Below are positions 1-6,166 of a DNA stretch of 10,829 nucleotides, in pieces; the first letter of the stretch is position 1; each line of letters starts with the position of its first letter. The DNA lies in assembly GCA_023433855.1 (NCBI GenBank), contig JAEYTV010000607.1:1-10829 (forward strand), written 5' to 3'. The notes under the pieces are model-generated. The model searched no databases and was not told the origin of the DNA. It saw only the letters and a list, made by a program, of their open reading frames with translations. The translations under genes were made by a program, and so were the position numbers. This stretch comes from Pseudomonadota bacterium (GTDB lineage Bacteria; Pseudomonadota; Alphaproteobacteria; Rhizobiales; Rhizobiaceae).

Positions 1-1
1 G

Positions 2-718
2 ATCAGAGAAAAACGCCGCTACATCATCAAGAGAAGACGGACGGTCACCGGCCTCATGCTCGTGGCCGCGATCTCGTTCGTGGCGGGCATGACGGATGCC
101 GTCGGCCTGCTGCTTTCGGGTGATTTCGTTTCCTTCATGACCGGCAACACGACGCGCGCCGCGCTTTCCTTTGCCGAGGGCAACTACTCTCACGCACTGA
201 TCCTCTATTTCGCGCTATGGGTTTTCGTCGTGGGCAATGCGCTCGGCATCGTGCTCGCACACACGCTCTCGGCGCTTCGAACGTTCGTAGTGCTGTCCGG
301 CGTCGCATGCTCGCTGGCCATCGCCGCCATGCTGCCGGAAACAGAATACCCGCGCGTCCAGTTCTATCTCGTTATCCTGGCGATGGGGATGATCAATGCC
401 ACGGTGGAGCATATCGAGGGATTGCCTATAGGCCTGACCTATATCACCGGAGCCCTTTCCCGTTTCGGACGAGGTATCGGCCGCTGGATCGTCGGAGACC
501 GCAACGCTGCCGGCTGGGTGATCCAGACCGTGCCATGGACAGGAATGGCGTCTGGTGCCGTCGCTGGTGCGGTGATCACGAAGTACATGGGAAACAGTGC
601 GCTCTGGGTGGTCGTGGCGGCCGTTGTTGCCTTGGCCTTCCTGACCGTGCTGCTGCCGAGATCGCTGCACCTGCACTTTCATCAGGAGCCTTCAAGCCCC
701 TCTAGGCGGCGAAACTGA
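2..718 (+). CDS. DUF1275 (YoaK-like) membrane protein, 5' end outside window
   Basis: A probable inner-membrane protein of the DUF1275/YoaK family, whose biochemical role is not established. The frame is open from base 2 with a basic run (KRRYIIKRRR) leading directly into the first hydrophobic segment. There is no Shine-Dalgarno sequence before the first ATG at 56, so the true start is probably left of the window and this entry is 5'-partial. Family-type motifs are visible: an AGMTDAVG segment, then FVSFMTGNTTR just after the first helix, and a later GLPIGLTYITGALSRFGRG. About six hydrophobic segments can be drawn, ending in a polar tail. The gene ends 17 bases before the next gene on the same strand, so the two may be cotranscribed. 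The family call is from motif recognition; substrate and function are unknown. Confidence 0.85.
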   Translation: MREKRRYIIKRRRTVTGLMLVAAISFVAGMTDAVGLLLSGDFVSFMTGNTTRAALSFAEGNYSHALILYFALWVFVVGNALGIVLAHTLSALRTFVVLSGVACSLAIAAMLPETEYPRVQFYLVILAMGMINATVEHIEGLPIGLTYITGALSRFGRGIGRWIVGDRNAAGWVIQTVPWTGMASGAVAGAVITKYMGNSALWVVVAAVVALAFLTVLLPRSLHLHFHQEPSSPSRRRN

Positions 719-725
719 CCTCTCC

Positions 726-729
726 GGAG
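726..729 (+). promoter_or_regulatory. Shine-Dalgarno site that sets a TTG start
   Basis: GGAG lies 6 bases before the TTG at 736. The TTG opens a frame encoding two membrane helices typical of the N-terminus of ElyC/YdcF proteins. This supports 736, not the ATG-started frame at 831, as the real beginning of the following gene. Confidence 0.6.
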
Positions 730-735
730 CCGAAG

Positions 736-1523
736 TTGTTTCTCATCTCGAAGTTGTTCTGGGTGTTTGCCCAGCCTCTCTCCCTCGCCTTCCTGCTCTG
801 CGCCTTCGCCGCCATAACCCTTGTTGCGGGATGGCGGCGAGTTGGCGGCCTTGCCGCCTGTGCCGCTGCGCTTGTGCTGTTCATCACACTGTTCACCACA
901 CGGGATCCCTGGCTCTGCAGGTTCTCGAAGCACGCTTTGCGCGGCCGGACACGGAGCCAACGCAGGTCACCTGCATGATCGTGCTTGGCGGCGCACTGGA
1001 TACGGAGATCAACACGGCACGCGGTGGGTTCGAACTCAATCAGGCGGCGGATCGGTATGTGGAAACCATGCGCCTCGCCCGGCGGCATCCCGGCGCGCGC
1101 CTGCTCATCTCCGGCGGAGACGGTTCGATCAGCGGAACCTATGAGAGTGAAGCGCAGACCGCCGAACGCTTGCTCTCTGCATTCGGTATCGCTTCGGAGA
1201 GGCTCGTAAAGGAAGACGCATCGCGCACGACCTATGAGAACGCTCGGAATACCGCCGAGCTTCTGAGAAGCGAGCGGCTCGATCAATGCCTTCTTCTCAC
1301 ATCTGCGTACCATATGCCGCGGGCAATCGGACTGTTGCGGAGAGTTGGCATCGCAGCCACGCCATGGCCGGTCGATTACCGCACCAGCGGCATCGTCCGT
1401 CCGTCCCTGGATTTTACCCAGCCGTCGCTTAATGCCCAGATCACCACCACGGCGGCACGCGAATGGATGAGCCTGCTGGCATACTATCTGGCCGGCCGTA
1501 TCGACCAGATCTTTCCGAAGTGA
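736..1523 (+). pseudogene. ElyC/YdcF-like DUF218 membrane protein, frameshifted near base 900
   Basis: This matches the ElyC/YdcF/SanA (DUF218) family: envelope proteins with two N-terminal helices and a periplasmic domain. E. coli ElyC is linked to peptidoglycan and lipid-carrier metabolism. Frame 1 from the TTG at 736 to base 900 encodes 55 residues with two hydrophobic helices (about 6-32 and 37-53), ending LFITLFTT. The rest of the family lies in frame 3 from about 903: GSLALQVLEARFARP, then MIVLGGA, LLISGGDGS, an acidic region with SRTTYEN, and LLLTSAYHMPRA. Restoring one base near 901 gives a continuous protein of about 262 residues, close to ElyC's usual length. Without it, the frame-1 product stops at 978 after 80 residues. 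The frame-3 segment between 831 and 900 is not family-like. The cause may be a true inactivating deletion or a sequencing error, and a GGATCC at 903-908 sits at the break. The stop codon abuts the stop of the opposing gene. Confidence 0.8.
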
Positions 1524-1994
1524 CTACTTTGTCGAGATGGTGACGAACCGTCCGCCCCGGACGCGAACGCGCATCTCGCAGGGTTGTGCGTCCTCCCGCT
1601 CGCAGAAGCGGGGGTGCATCTTCAGCAGGAAGACCATGTTCCCGAAATATTTGACGAAATCGTAGCCGTAGATCTGCGCGGTAGCGATCATGAAATAACC
1701 GCCCTCCTTTGCCTGAAGATAGAAGTTATGAGGGCAGCCATCGTTGTTGCAGGCAGGACCCCTCTTCCCATCACAGACAAGCTTGGCATGGTTGGACACA
1801 AGATCGATAATGCCATCATTGTTGATGTCGAACCGCTCGATGAAGCCAGGATCGAACTGAGCGATCTTGCACTCGGCGCGGAAGTGGTTCTTTTCGTAGA
1901 TCTCCGGATCACTGATCAACGCCTGCTGGGCAGACGCGAGCGAAGGCAGCAACAGCAACATTGCGTGGATAAGCAGGATCAGGAGCGTTTTCAC
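1524..1994 (-). CDS. Secreted six-cysteine protein of unknown function
   Basis: I do not recognise a named family. The GTG at 1994 is chosen as start because a strong Shine-Dalgarno lies 6 bases upstream and the protein then opens with a clean signal peptide: VKT, a leucine-rich core, and a likely cleavage after LASA (residue 22). The mature part is about 134 residues with six cysteines (42, 74, 82, 87, 131, 139), suitable for up to three disulfides in the periplasm. Residues 56-64 (DINNDGIID) form a calcium-loop pattern like those in FG-GAP/VCBS repeats. The canonical EF-hand Glu at loop position 12 is a Ser here, so it is not a standard EF-hand. The remainder is rich in aromatic residues (FYLQ, GGYF, YGYDF). 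The gene converges with the ElyC-like gene with no spacer and diverges from the TRIC gene. Secretion is well supported; function is unknown. Confidence 0.75.
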   Translation of the reverse strand: MKTLLILLIHAMLLLLPSLASAQQALISDPEIYEKNHFRAECKIAQFDPGFIERFDINNDGIIDLVSNHAKLVCDGKRGPACNNDGCPHNFYLQAKEGGYFMIATAQIYGYDFVKYFGNMVFLLKMHPRFCEREDAQPCEMRVRVRGGRFVTISTK

Positions 1995-2000
1995 GGGATC

Positions 2001-2006
2001 ACCTCC
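2001..2006 (-). promoter_or_regulatory. Strong Shine-Dalgarno deciding a GTG start
   Basis: On the minus strand GGAGGT lies 6 bases before the GTG at 1994, within a longer GGAGGTGAT match to the anti-Shine-Dalgarno. It selects this GTG over the in-frame ATG at 2075, which would put 27 hydrophilic residues ahead of the signal peptide. Confidence 0.75.
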
Positions 2007-2113
2007 GCAAATCATCTGTTCATGGTGCACGTCCGCGGATGACGGGCACGGTTGACGGCTTCTATGATAGGACATGCCACTTGCGCGACGCTGACTCCTG
2101 AGAGAACACTTCC

Positions 2114-2767
2114 ATGTCCTTGCCGATCATACTCGACTATGCGGGTGTTGCCGTTTTTGCCGCGACAGGAGCGCTGGCCGCATCCCGAAAGGAACTGGAT
2201 CTCATCGGCTTCCTCTTCTTTGCTGCTGTCACCGGACTCGGCGGCGGCACGCTTCGCGATGTCACCCTCGGACGCACGCCGGTTTTCTGGGCCGTGGATC
2301 CGACCTATGTCCTGGTGGCCGTCGCTACCGGTGTTCTGGTCTACTGGACGGCGCATCGGGTAAACCGGCGCTACCGGCTTCTCGTCTGGCTCGATGCGAT
2401 CGGGCTGGCGGCCTACAGCGTTCTTGGGGCGGCGAAGGGGATCGAGGCGACTGGATCGGCGACGATCGCGGTTGTCGCCGGGACCTTCACCGCCACATGC
2501 GGCGGCATCCTGCGTGATCTTCTTGCAAACGAACCATCGGTTCTGCTGCGGCCCGAGATCTACATCACGGCCGCGCTGGCGGGCGCAGCCGGCTTCACGG
2601 CGGGTAGCACGTTGGGCCTGCCTCCCTACGCGAGTTCCGCGCTCGGAATCACCCTCGCCTTTGCGCTGCGCGGCGGTGCGATCTACTACGGCTGGACTTT
2701 ACCGCGGTACAAGTCGCGGCCGGGCCGTCCTGCTGATGAGGCAATGAAAGGTCCGCAGGGCGAATAG
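2114..2767 (+). CDS. TRIC-family (UPF0126, YadS-like) cation channel
   Basis: This is an inner-membrane protein of the TRIC family (UPF0126, E. coli YadS). Prokaryotic members form trimeric monovalent cation channels, although some relatives have been linked to amino-acid transport. The 217-residue length is typical. The internal repeat is clear. Half one has DYAGVAVFAATGA at residues 8-20 and GGGTLRDV at 43-50. Half two has DAIGLAAYSVLGA at 94-106 and CGGILRDLL at 129-137. About seven hydrophobic helices can be traced, with a short charged C-terminal tail. The start is the ATG at 2114; only a weak GAGAG sequence lies upstream, so translation may be modest. It ends 4 bases before the irr stop on the opposite strand, with no terminator visible between them. 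Ion selectivity cannot be read from the sequence. Confidence 0.9.
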   Translation: MSLPIILDYAGVAVFAATGALAASRKELDLIGFLFFAAVTGLGGGTLRDVTLGRTPVFWAVDPTYVLVAVATGVLVYWTAHRVNRRYRLLVWLDAIGLAAYSVLGAAKGIEATGSATIAVVAGTFTATCGGILRDLLANEPSVLLRPEIYITAALAGAAGFTAGSTLGLPPYASSALGITLAFALRGGAIYYGWTLPRYKSRPGRPADEAMKGPQGE

Positions 2768-2771
2768 CCGA

Positions 2772-3188
2772 TCACATCTTCTTTTCGCGCAAACGGATGA
2801 TCACGTCCACGTGGGCGATTTCCATCCCCTGCGGCGCTTCCGGCAGATTGCCGATTTCCAGGTTGCTCACCGGAATGTCCAGAACCTCGTTGCGGCCCTC
2901 GACGAAGAAATGATGGTGATCGGAGATATTGGTGTCGAAATAGGTCTTGCTGCTTTCGACCGCCAGCACACGGATGAGGCCGGCTTCGGTGAACTGATGA
3001 AGCGTGTTGTAGACAGTCGCAAGCGAGACTGGCACCCCTGCGTCGGTTGCTTCCTCGTGAAGCTCCTCCACCGTCAAATGACGATCGCCCTTGGCAAACA
3101 GGAGGTCGGCAAGCGCTACACGCTGGCGCGTCGGACGCAGGCCGCAATGGCGCAGTCTCGCCTCGATTTCCGGGGTGGCCTCTGCCAT
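2772..3188 (-). CDS. irr: Irr, Fur-family iron response regulator
   Basis: Irr is the rhizobial Fur-family regulator that accumulates when iron (heme) is scarce and controls heme synthesis and iron storage or uptake genes. The 138-residue protein has GLRPTRQRVALADLLF at 16-31, a winged-helix recognition segment VSLATVYNTLHQFTEAGLI at 54-72, and the DHHHFF motif at 90-95 that is diagnostic of Irr and binds heme in studied proteins. The N-terminal heme regulatory motif (GCPWHD) of the Bradyrhizobium protein is absent, as in other Rhizobiaceae. Start: the ATG at 3188 is preceded by GGAG at 11 bases. An in-frame GTG at 3206 would add six residues and cannot be excluded. The gene is transcribed away from fabA and converges with the TRIC gene. 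In Agrobacterium, irr is reported to be under RirA control; I see no clear RirA box here. Confidence 0.92.
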   Translation of the reverse strand: MAEATPEIEARLRHCGLRPTRQRVALADLLFAKGDRHLTVEELHEEATDAGVPVSLATVYNTLHQFTEAGLIRVLAVESSKTYFDTNISDHHHFFVEGRNEVLDIPVSNLEIGNLPEAPQGMEIAHVDVIIRLREKKM

Positions 3189-3237
3189 GGTGCCTGCTGC
3201 TCCCACTCTCTCGCGTAGTCAGGTATCTTGAGCTTCG

Positions 3238-3266
3238 GATATAACTTTTACGCGCAGACCTTTCAA
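3238..3266 (-). promoter_or_regulatory. Probable irr promoter
   Basis: On the minus strand, TTGAAA at 3261-3266 is followed after exactly 17 bases by TATATC at 3238-3243. This is a good match to the housekeeping sigma-70 consensus. Transcription would start near 3230, leaving a leader of about 40 bases before the ATG at 3188. Confidence 0.65.
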
Positions 3267-3317
3267 TAGCCTCCGAAGAACCCGGGCCGAGCCACTAAAA
3301 TTGCGCCCTCGGCCTCA

Positions 3318-3352
3318 CAAAACACTGGTTTGAGCCCAACGCTTCCTATATG
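3318..3352 (+). promoter_or_regulatory. Candidate fabA promoter with operator-like near-palindrome
   Basis: CAAAAC-ACT-GGTTTG at 3318-3332 is an inverted repeat with five of six arm positions matching. Downstream is CTATATG at 3346-3352, a good alpha-proteobacterial -10. The proper -35 position (about 3323-3328, CACTGG) is poor and lies inside the palindrome. The nearby TTGAGC at 3330-3335 is only 11 bases from TATATG, too close to act with it. This layout suggests either an activated promoter or an operator, but it is inference from pattern alone. Confidence 0.35.
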
Positions 3353-3356
3353 CGGA

Positions 3357-3449
3357 CCTGAAACGATGATGTTCCGTACCCGGCTCTTCCCCAGGTGAGT
3401 GCGGCGTCATCATCAGGCTTCCATTGCGAGCCGGGAGCAGCAATGCTCC
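3357..3449 (+). promoter_or_regulatory. fabA leader with two possible stem-loops
   Basis: GATGATG at 3365-3371 pairs with CATCATC at 3408-3414 around a 36-base loop, and CCT/AGG (3357-3359/3415-3417) could extend the stem across a bulge. Further on, GGAGCA (3434-3439) pairs with TGCTCC (3444-3449) across a GCAA tetraloop of the GNRA class. No U-run follows, so neither looks like a terminator. They could influence mRNA stability or translation of fabA. Confidence 0.3.
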
Positions 3450-3490
3450 AGTCTGAAGAAGGTCAGAGCTAACGGGGGGAACGGAAATCA

Positions 3491-4006
3491 ATGGCAACGA
3501 GACAGTCCAGCTTCAACTACGAAGAAATTCTCACCTGCGCTCACGGGAAGATGTTCGGCCCGGGCAACGCGCAACTCCCGCTGCCCCCCATGCTGATGTT
3601 CCACAGGATCACGGAGATCTCCGAGACAGGTGGGCCACACGACAAGGGCTTCATCCGCGCTGAATTCGACATCACGCCGGATCTCTGGTTCTTCGCCTGC
3701 CATTTCGAGGGCGACCCGGTGATGCCGGGATGCCTCGGGCTCGATGCCATGTGGCAGATGACCGGCTTCTACCTCGGCTGGCTGGGTGAACCCGGCAAGG
3801 GACGCGCGATCTCGACCGGCGAGGTGAAGTTCACCGGAATGGTAACCCCGCAGACCAAGCTTGTGGAGTACGGCATCGATTTCAAGCGTGTCATGCGGGG
3901 CCGTCTGGTTCTCGGCATCGCCGACGGCTGGATGAAGGCCGACGGGGAAGTCATCTACCGGGCGAGCGACCTCAGGGTTGGCCTCTTCCAGGAAAAGGCC
4001 GCCTGA
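3491..4006 (+). CDS. fabA: FabA, beta-hydroxydecanoyl-ACP dehydratase/isomerase
   Basis: FabA is the cytosolic type II fatty acid synthesis enzyme that dehydrates 3-hydroxydecanoyl-ACP and isomerises trans-2- to cis-3-decenoyl-ACP, the committed step of anaerobic-type unsaturated fatty acid synthesis. The product is 171 residues, the normal length (E. coli 172). The hot-dog fold signature is intact: [12 protein letters not shown] at 29-40, then [20 protein letters not shown] at 70-89 with catalytic His71 and Asp85. The substrate-tunnel region around GEVKFTG follows. The ATG at 3491 is preceded by a purine-rich GGGGGAACGGA stretch. It is the first gene of the fabA-fabB-fabI cluster, with 46 bases to fabB. 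The pairing with fabB distinguishes it from the FabZ dehydratase. The assignment is secure. Confidence 0.97.
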   Translation: MATRQSSFNYEEILTCAHGKMFGPGNAQLPLPPMLMFHRITEISETGGPHDKGFIRAEFDITPDLWFFACHFEGDPVMPGCLGLDAMWQMTGFYLGWLGEPGKGRAISTGEVKFTGMVTPQTKLVEYGIDFKRVMRGRLVLGIADGWMKADGEVIYRASDLRVGLFQEKAA

Positions 4007-4052
4007 AGGCATCCGCTGCCAAGCCAAGGAAAATAGAGAAGGGTTTGATGAG

Positions 4053-5276
4053 ATGAGACGGGTAGTTGTCACGGGTCTCGGGATCGTATCATCCATCGGG
4101 AGCGATGCTGCCGAAGTCACGGAATCGCTGCGCCAGGCAAAGTCCGGCATATCATTCTCTCCCGATTTTGCCGAACACGGGTTCAAGTGCCAGGTGTGGG
4201 GACGGCCGAGCCTCGATCCGACAGATCTGGTAGATCGCCGTGCCATGCGCTTCCTGTCACAGGGCGGTGCCTGGAACCATGTCGCCATGAAACAGGCGAT
4301 CGCCGATTCCGGGCTGGACGAGAAGGATTACAGCGAAAACGAACGAACCGGCATCATCATGGGTTCGGGCGGTCCTTCCACCCGCACGCTGATCGAAGCT
4401 GCCGAGATCACCATAAAGAACAACAGCCCGAAACGTATCGGCCCCTTCGCGGTGCCGAAGGCCATGTCATCGACCGCCTCGGCGACGCTCGCCACCTGGT
4501 TCAAGATCCACGGGGTCAACTATTCGATCTCGTCGGCCTGTTCCACGTCGGCTCATTGCATCGGCAACGCGGCCGAGATGATCCAGTGGGGCAAGCAGGA
4601 CGTGATGTTCGCCGGCGGCCACGAAGATCTCGACTGGACGATGTCGAATCTCTTCGATGCCATGGGAGCAATGTCGACCAAGTTCAACGACCAGCCGGAG
4701 CGGGCGTCGCGTGCCTATGACGTGGACCGTGACGGTTTCGTCATCGCCGGCGGCGCAGGTGTCCTCGTTCTCGAAGAGCTTGAACGGGCCAAGGCGCGCG
4801 GCGCCAAGATCTATGCCGAACTCGTCGGCTACGGCGCCACATCCGACGGCTACGACATGGTCGCACCCGCGGGCGAAGGCGCGATCCGCTGCATGCGGCA
4901 GGCCCTCGCCACGGTCAACGGCGACGTGGACTACATCAACACCCACGGAACCTCGACCCCGGTCGGCGATTCCAAGGAAATCGGCGCCATTCGCGAAGTG
5001 TTCGGCGACAAGATGCCCCACATCCAGTCCACCAAGTCGCTGACGGGTCACTCTTTGGGTGCGGCAGGCGCACAGGAGGCGATCTACAGCCTGCTGATGA
5101 TGCAGGAAGGTTTCGTCGGCGAAAGCGCCCACATCGACAAGATCGATCCCGAATTCGAGAACGTTCCAATCGTCCGCAGCCGTATCGACAATGCCAAGAT
5201 CGACACGGCCCTTTCCAACTCGTTCGGGTTTGGCGGCACCAACGCCACGCTCGTTTTCCAGCGCTATAACGGATAA
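4053..5276 (+). CDS. fabB: FabB, beta-ketoacyl-ACP synthase I
   Basis: FabB condenses malonyl-ACP with acyl-ACP and is the condensing enzyme needed to elongate the cis-3-decenoyl-ACP made by FabA. The protein is 407 residues (E. coli 406) and begins [16 protein letters not shown], the standard N-terminus. The in-frame opening back to 3978 only overlaps fabA and is not needed. The catalytic triad is Cys163 ([10 protein letters not shown]), His298 ([11 protein letters not shown]) and His333 ([10 protein letters not shown]), with Lys328, at the same numbers as in E. coli FabB. The glycine-rich [12 protein letters not shown] at the C-terminus completes the thiolase fold. The Shine-Dalgarno AGAAGGG is about 9 bases upstream. 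fabI follows after 4 bases, indicating one transcript. FabF is a possible alternative, but length, residue numbering and the FabA neighbour all favour FabB. Confidence 0.96.
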   Translation: MRRVVVTGLGIVSSIGSDAAEVTESLRQAKSGISFSPDFAEHGFKCQVWGRPSLDPTDLVDRRAMRFLSQGGAWNHVAMKQAIADSGLDEKDYSENERTGIIMGSGGPSTRTLIEAAEITIKNNSPKRIGPFAVPKAMSSTASATLATWFKIHGVNYSISSACSTSAHCIGNAAEMIQWGKQDVMFAGGHEDLDWTMSNLFDAMGAMSTKFNDQPERASRAYDVDRDGFVIAGGAGVLVLEELERAKARGAKIYAELVGYGATSDGYDMVAPAGEGAIRCMRQALATVNGDVDYINTHGTSTPVGDSKEIGAIREVFGDKMPHIQSTKSLTGHSLGAAGAQEAIYSLLMMQEGFVGESAHIDKIDPEFENVPIVRSRIDNAKIDTALSNSFGFGGTNATLVFQRYNG

Positions 5277-5280
5277 CTCC

Positions 5281-6087
5281 ATGACCGGATTCATGCAGGG
5301 GAAACGCGGCCTGATCATGGGAGTCGCCAATGACCACTCGATCGCCTGGGGCATAGCCAAGGCGGTCGCCGCACAAGGCGCGGAACTCGCCTTCACCTAT
5401 CAGGGAGAGGCGCTCGGCAAGCGGGTCAAGCCTCTGGCCGCGGAACTCGGCTCGGATTTCCTGCTGCCGTGTGATGTCGAGAATATCGAGACCGTCGACG
5501 CAACGTTCGAGGCAGTCCGGGAGCGCTGGGGCAAGCTGGACTTCCTAGTCCATGCCATCGGTTTTTCGGACAAGAATGAACTCAAGGGCCTCTATGCCAA
5601 TACCACGCGCGAGAACTTCTCTCGCACCATGGTGATCTCGTGTTTCTCGTTCACGGAGGTCGCGAAGCGTGCTGCCGACTTGATGCCGGACGGGGGCTCC
5701 ATGCTGACCCTGACCTACGGTGGATCGGTGCGTGTCATCCCCAATTACAACGTCATGGGCGTTGCCAAGGCCGCACTGGAATCATCCGTGCGTTACCTTG
5801 CTGCCGATTACGGACCGCAGGATATCCGGGTGAATGCGATTTCTGCCGGACCTGTCCGCACCTTGGCTGGCGCCGGCATCTCCGATGCCCGTGCCATGTA
5901 TTCATGGAACCAGAAGAACGCGCCGTTGCGCCGCACTGCGACCATCGAAGATATCGGCGGATCCGCACTCTATCTTCTGTCAGACCTCTCGCGCGGCGTC
6001 ACGGGCGAGATCCATTATGTCGACGCGGGGTACAACATCACCTCGCTGCCGACGCTCGACCGCCTTCGCAAGGCAGACGTCGAGTAA
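5281..6087 (+). CDS. fabI: FabI, NADH-dependent enoyl-ACP reductase
   Basis: FabI reduces trans-2-enoyl-ACP to acyl-ACP, the last step of each elongation cycle, and is the target of triclosan. The 268-residue short-chain dehydrogenase has the FabI-type nucleotide motif GVANDHSIAWGIA (14-26), CDV at 64-66, HAIGFS at 91-96, and the catalytic Tyr146, Tyr156 and Lys163 (NYNVMGVAK). NAISAGPVRTLA at 185-196 is typical of the family. The start at 5281 lies 4 bases after the fabB stop with only a weak Shine-Dalgarno inside the fabB end, so translation is probably coupled. An internal ATG at 5293 is a less likely alternative. Rhizobia often carry more than one FabI; whether this is the sole copy cannot be told here. 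The stop codon overlaps the A-run of an adjacent terminator used from the other strand. Confidence 0.96.
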   Translation: MTGFMQGKRGLIMGVANDHSIAWGIAKAVAAQGAELAFTYQGEALGKRVKPLAAELGSDFLLPCDVENIETVDATFEAVRERWGKLDFLVHAIGFSDKNELKGLYANTTRENFSRTMVISCFSFTEVAKRAADLMPDGGSMLTLTYGGSVRVIPNYNVMGVAKAALESSVRYLAADYGPQDIRVNAISAGPVRTLAGAGISDARAMYSWNQKNAPLRRTATIEDIGGSALYLLSDLSRGVTGEIHYVDAGYNITSLPTLDRLRKADVE

Positions 6088-6104
6088 AAACGGGGCACGC
6101 CCCG
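6086..6104 (-). terminator. Rho-independent terminator for rsmC
   Basis: Read on the minus strand, a GC-only hairpin (CGGGGC, short loop, GCCCCG at 6091-6104) is followed immediately by TTTTT at 6086-6090. It stops transcription coming from rsmC. On the plus strand the hairpin is followed by CACGGA, so it is not a terminator in that direction. Its T-run overlaps the fabI stop codon. Confidence 0.7.
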
Positions 6105-6116
6105 CACGGACCTTCG

Positions 6117-6153
6117 AACGGCCGCTCATCCGAAAGGAGGCGGCCGTTTTGTT
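6117..6153 (+). terminator. Rho-independent terminator for fabA-fabB-fabI
   Basis: AACGGCCGC at 6117-6125 pairs with GCGGCCGTT at 6140-6148 in a perfect 9-bp stem. The loop contains a nested CC-GAAA-GG, and the stem runs into TTTTGTT. It begins 30 bases after the fabI stop and is oriented to end the fab transcript. Confidence 0.85.
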
Positions 6154-6166
6154 GCCCGGTGACGAC

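Larger units (their letters stand above)
3189..3490. other. Divergent irr-fabA control region
   Basis: This 302-base gap separates the irr ATG from the fabA ATG and contains no plausible gene. From left to right it holds the irr ribosome-binding region, the irr promoter, a near-palindrome overlapping the expected fabA -35 position, a TATATG -10 candidate, and a fabA leader with two possible stem-loops. It probably carries the promoters for both directions. Binding sites for a specific regulator cannot be assigned by eye. Confidence 0.6.

Noticed and set aside
831..902. ATG at 831 as the genuine start of the DUF218 protein
   Set aside because: Residues from 831 to 900 are Cys/His/Arg-rich and unlike the family, while the overlapping frame 1 gives the expected two helices with a ribosome-binding site at the TTG of 736.
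892..908. Programmed ribosomal frameshift in the ElyC-like gene
   Set aside because: There is no slippery heptamer, homopolymer run or downstream pseudoknot that I can see, and the family is not known to use one.
702..1313. A 203-codon minus-strand frame over the ElyC-like gene
   Set aside because: It has no family-like sequence or start signal, while the plus strand carries clear DUF218 motifs.
1584..2042. A plus-strand frame antisense to the secreted-protein gene
   Set aside because: The minus-strand gene has a strong ribosome-binding site and signal peptide; the plus frame has neither.
2052..2080. TTGACG as the -35 of a promoter for the TRIC gene
   Set aside because: No acceptable -10 occurs 16-18 bases downstream (TGCCAC is found), so the hexamer alone is not enough.
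3978..4052. Longer fabB start at 3978
   Set aside because: The added residues lie inside fabA in another frame and are not FabB-like; the ATG at 4053 gives the canonical N-terminus with a ribosome-binding site.
4467..5396. A 309-codon minus-strand frame antisense to fabB and the start of fabI
   Set aside because: It is a codon-bias shadow of FabB, which has all catalytic residues at the expected positions.
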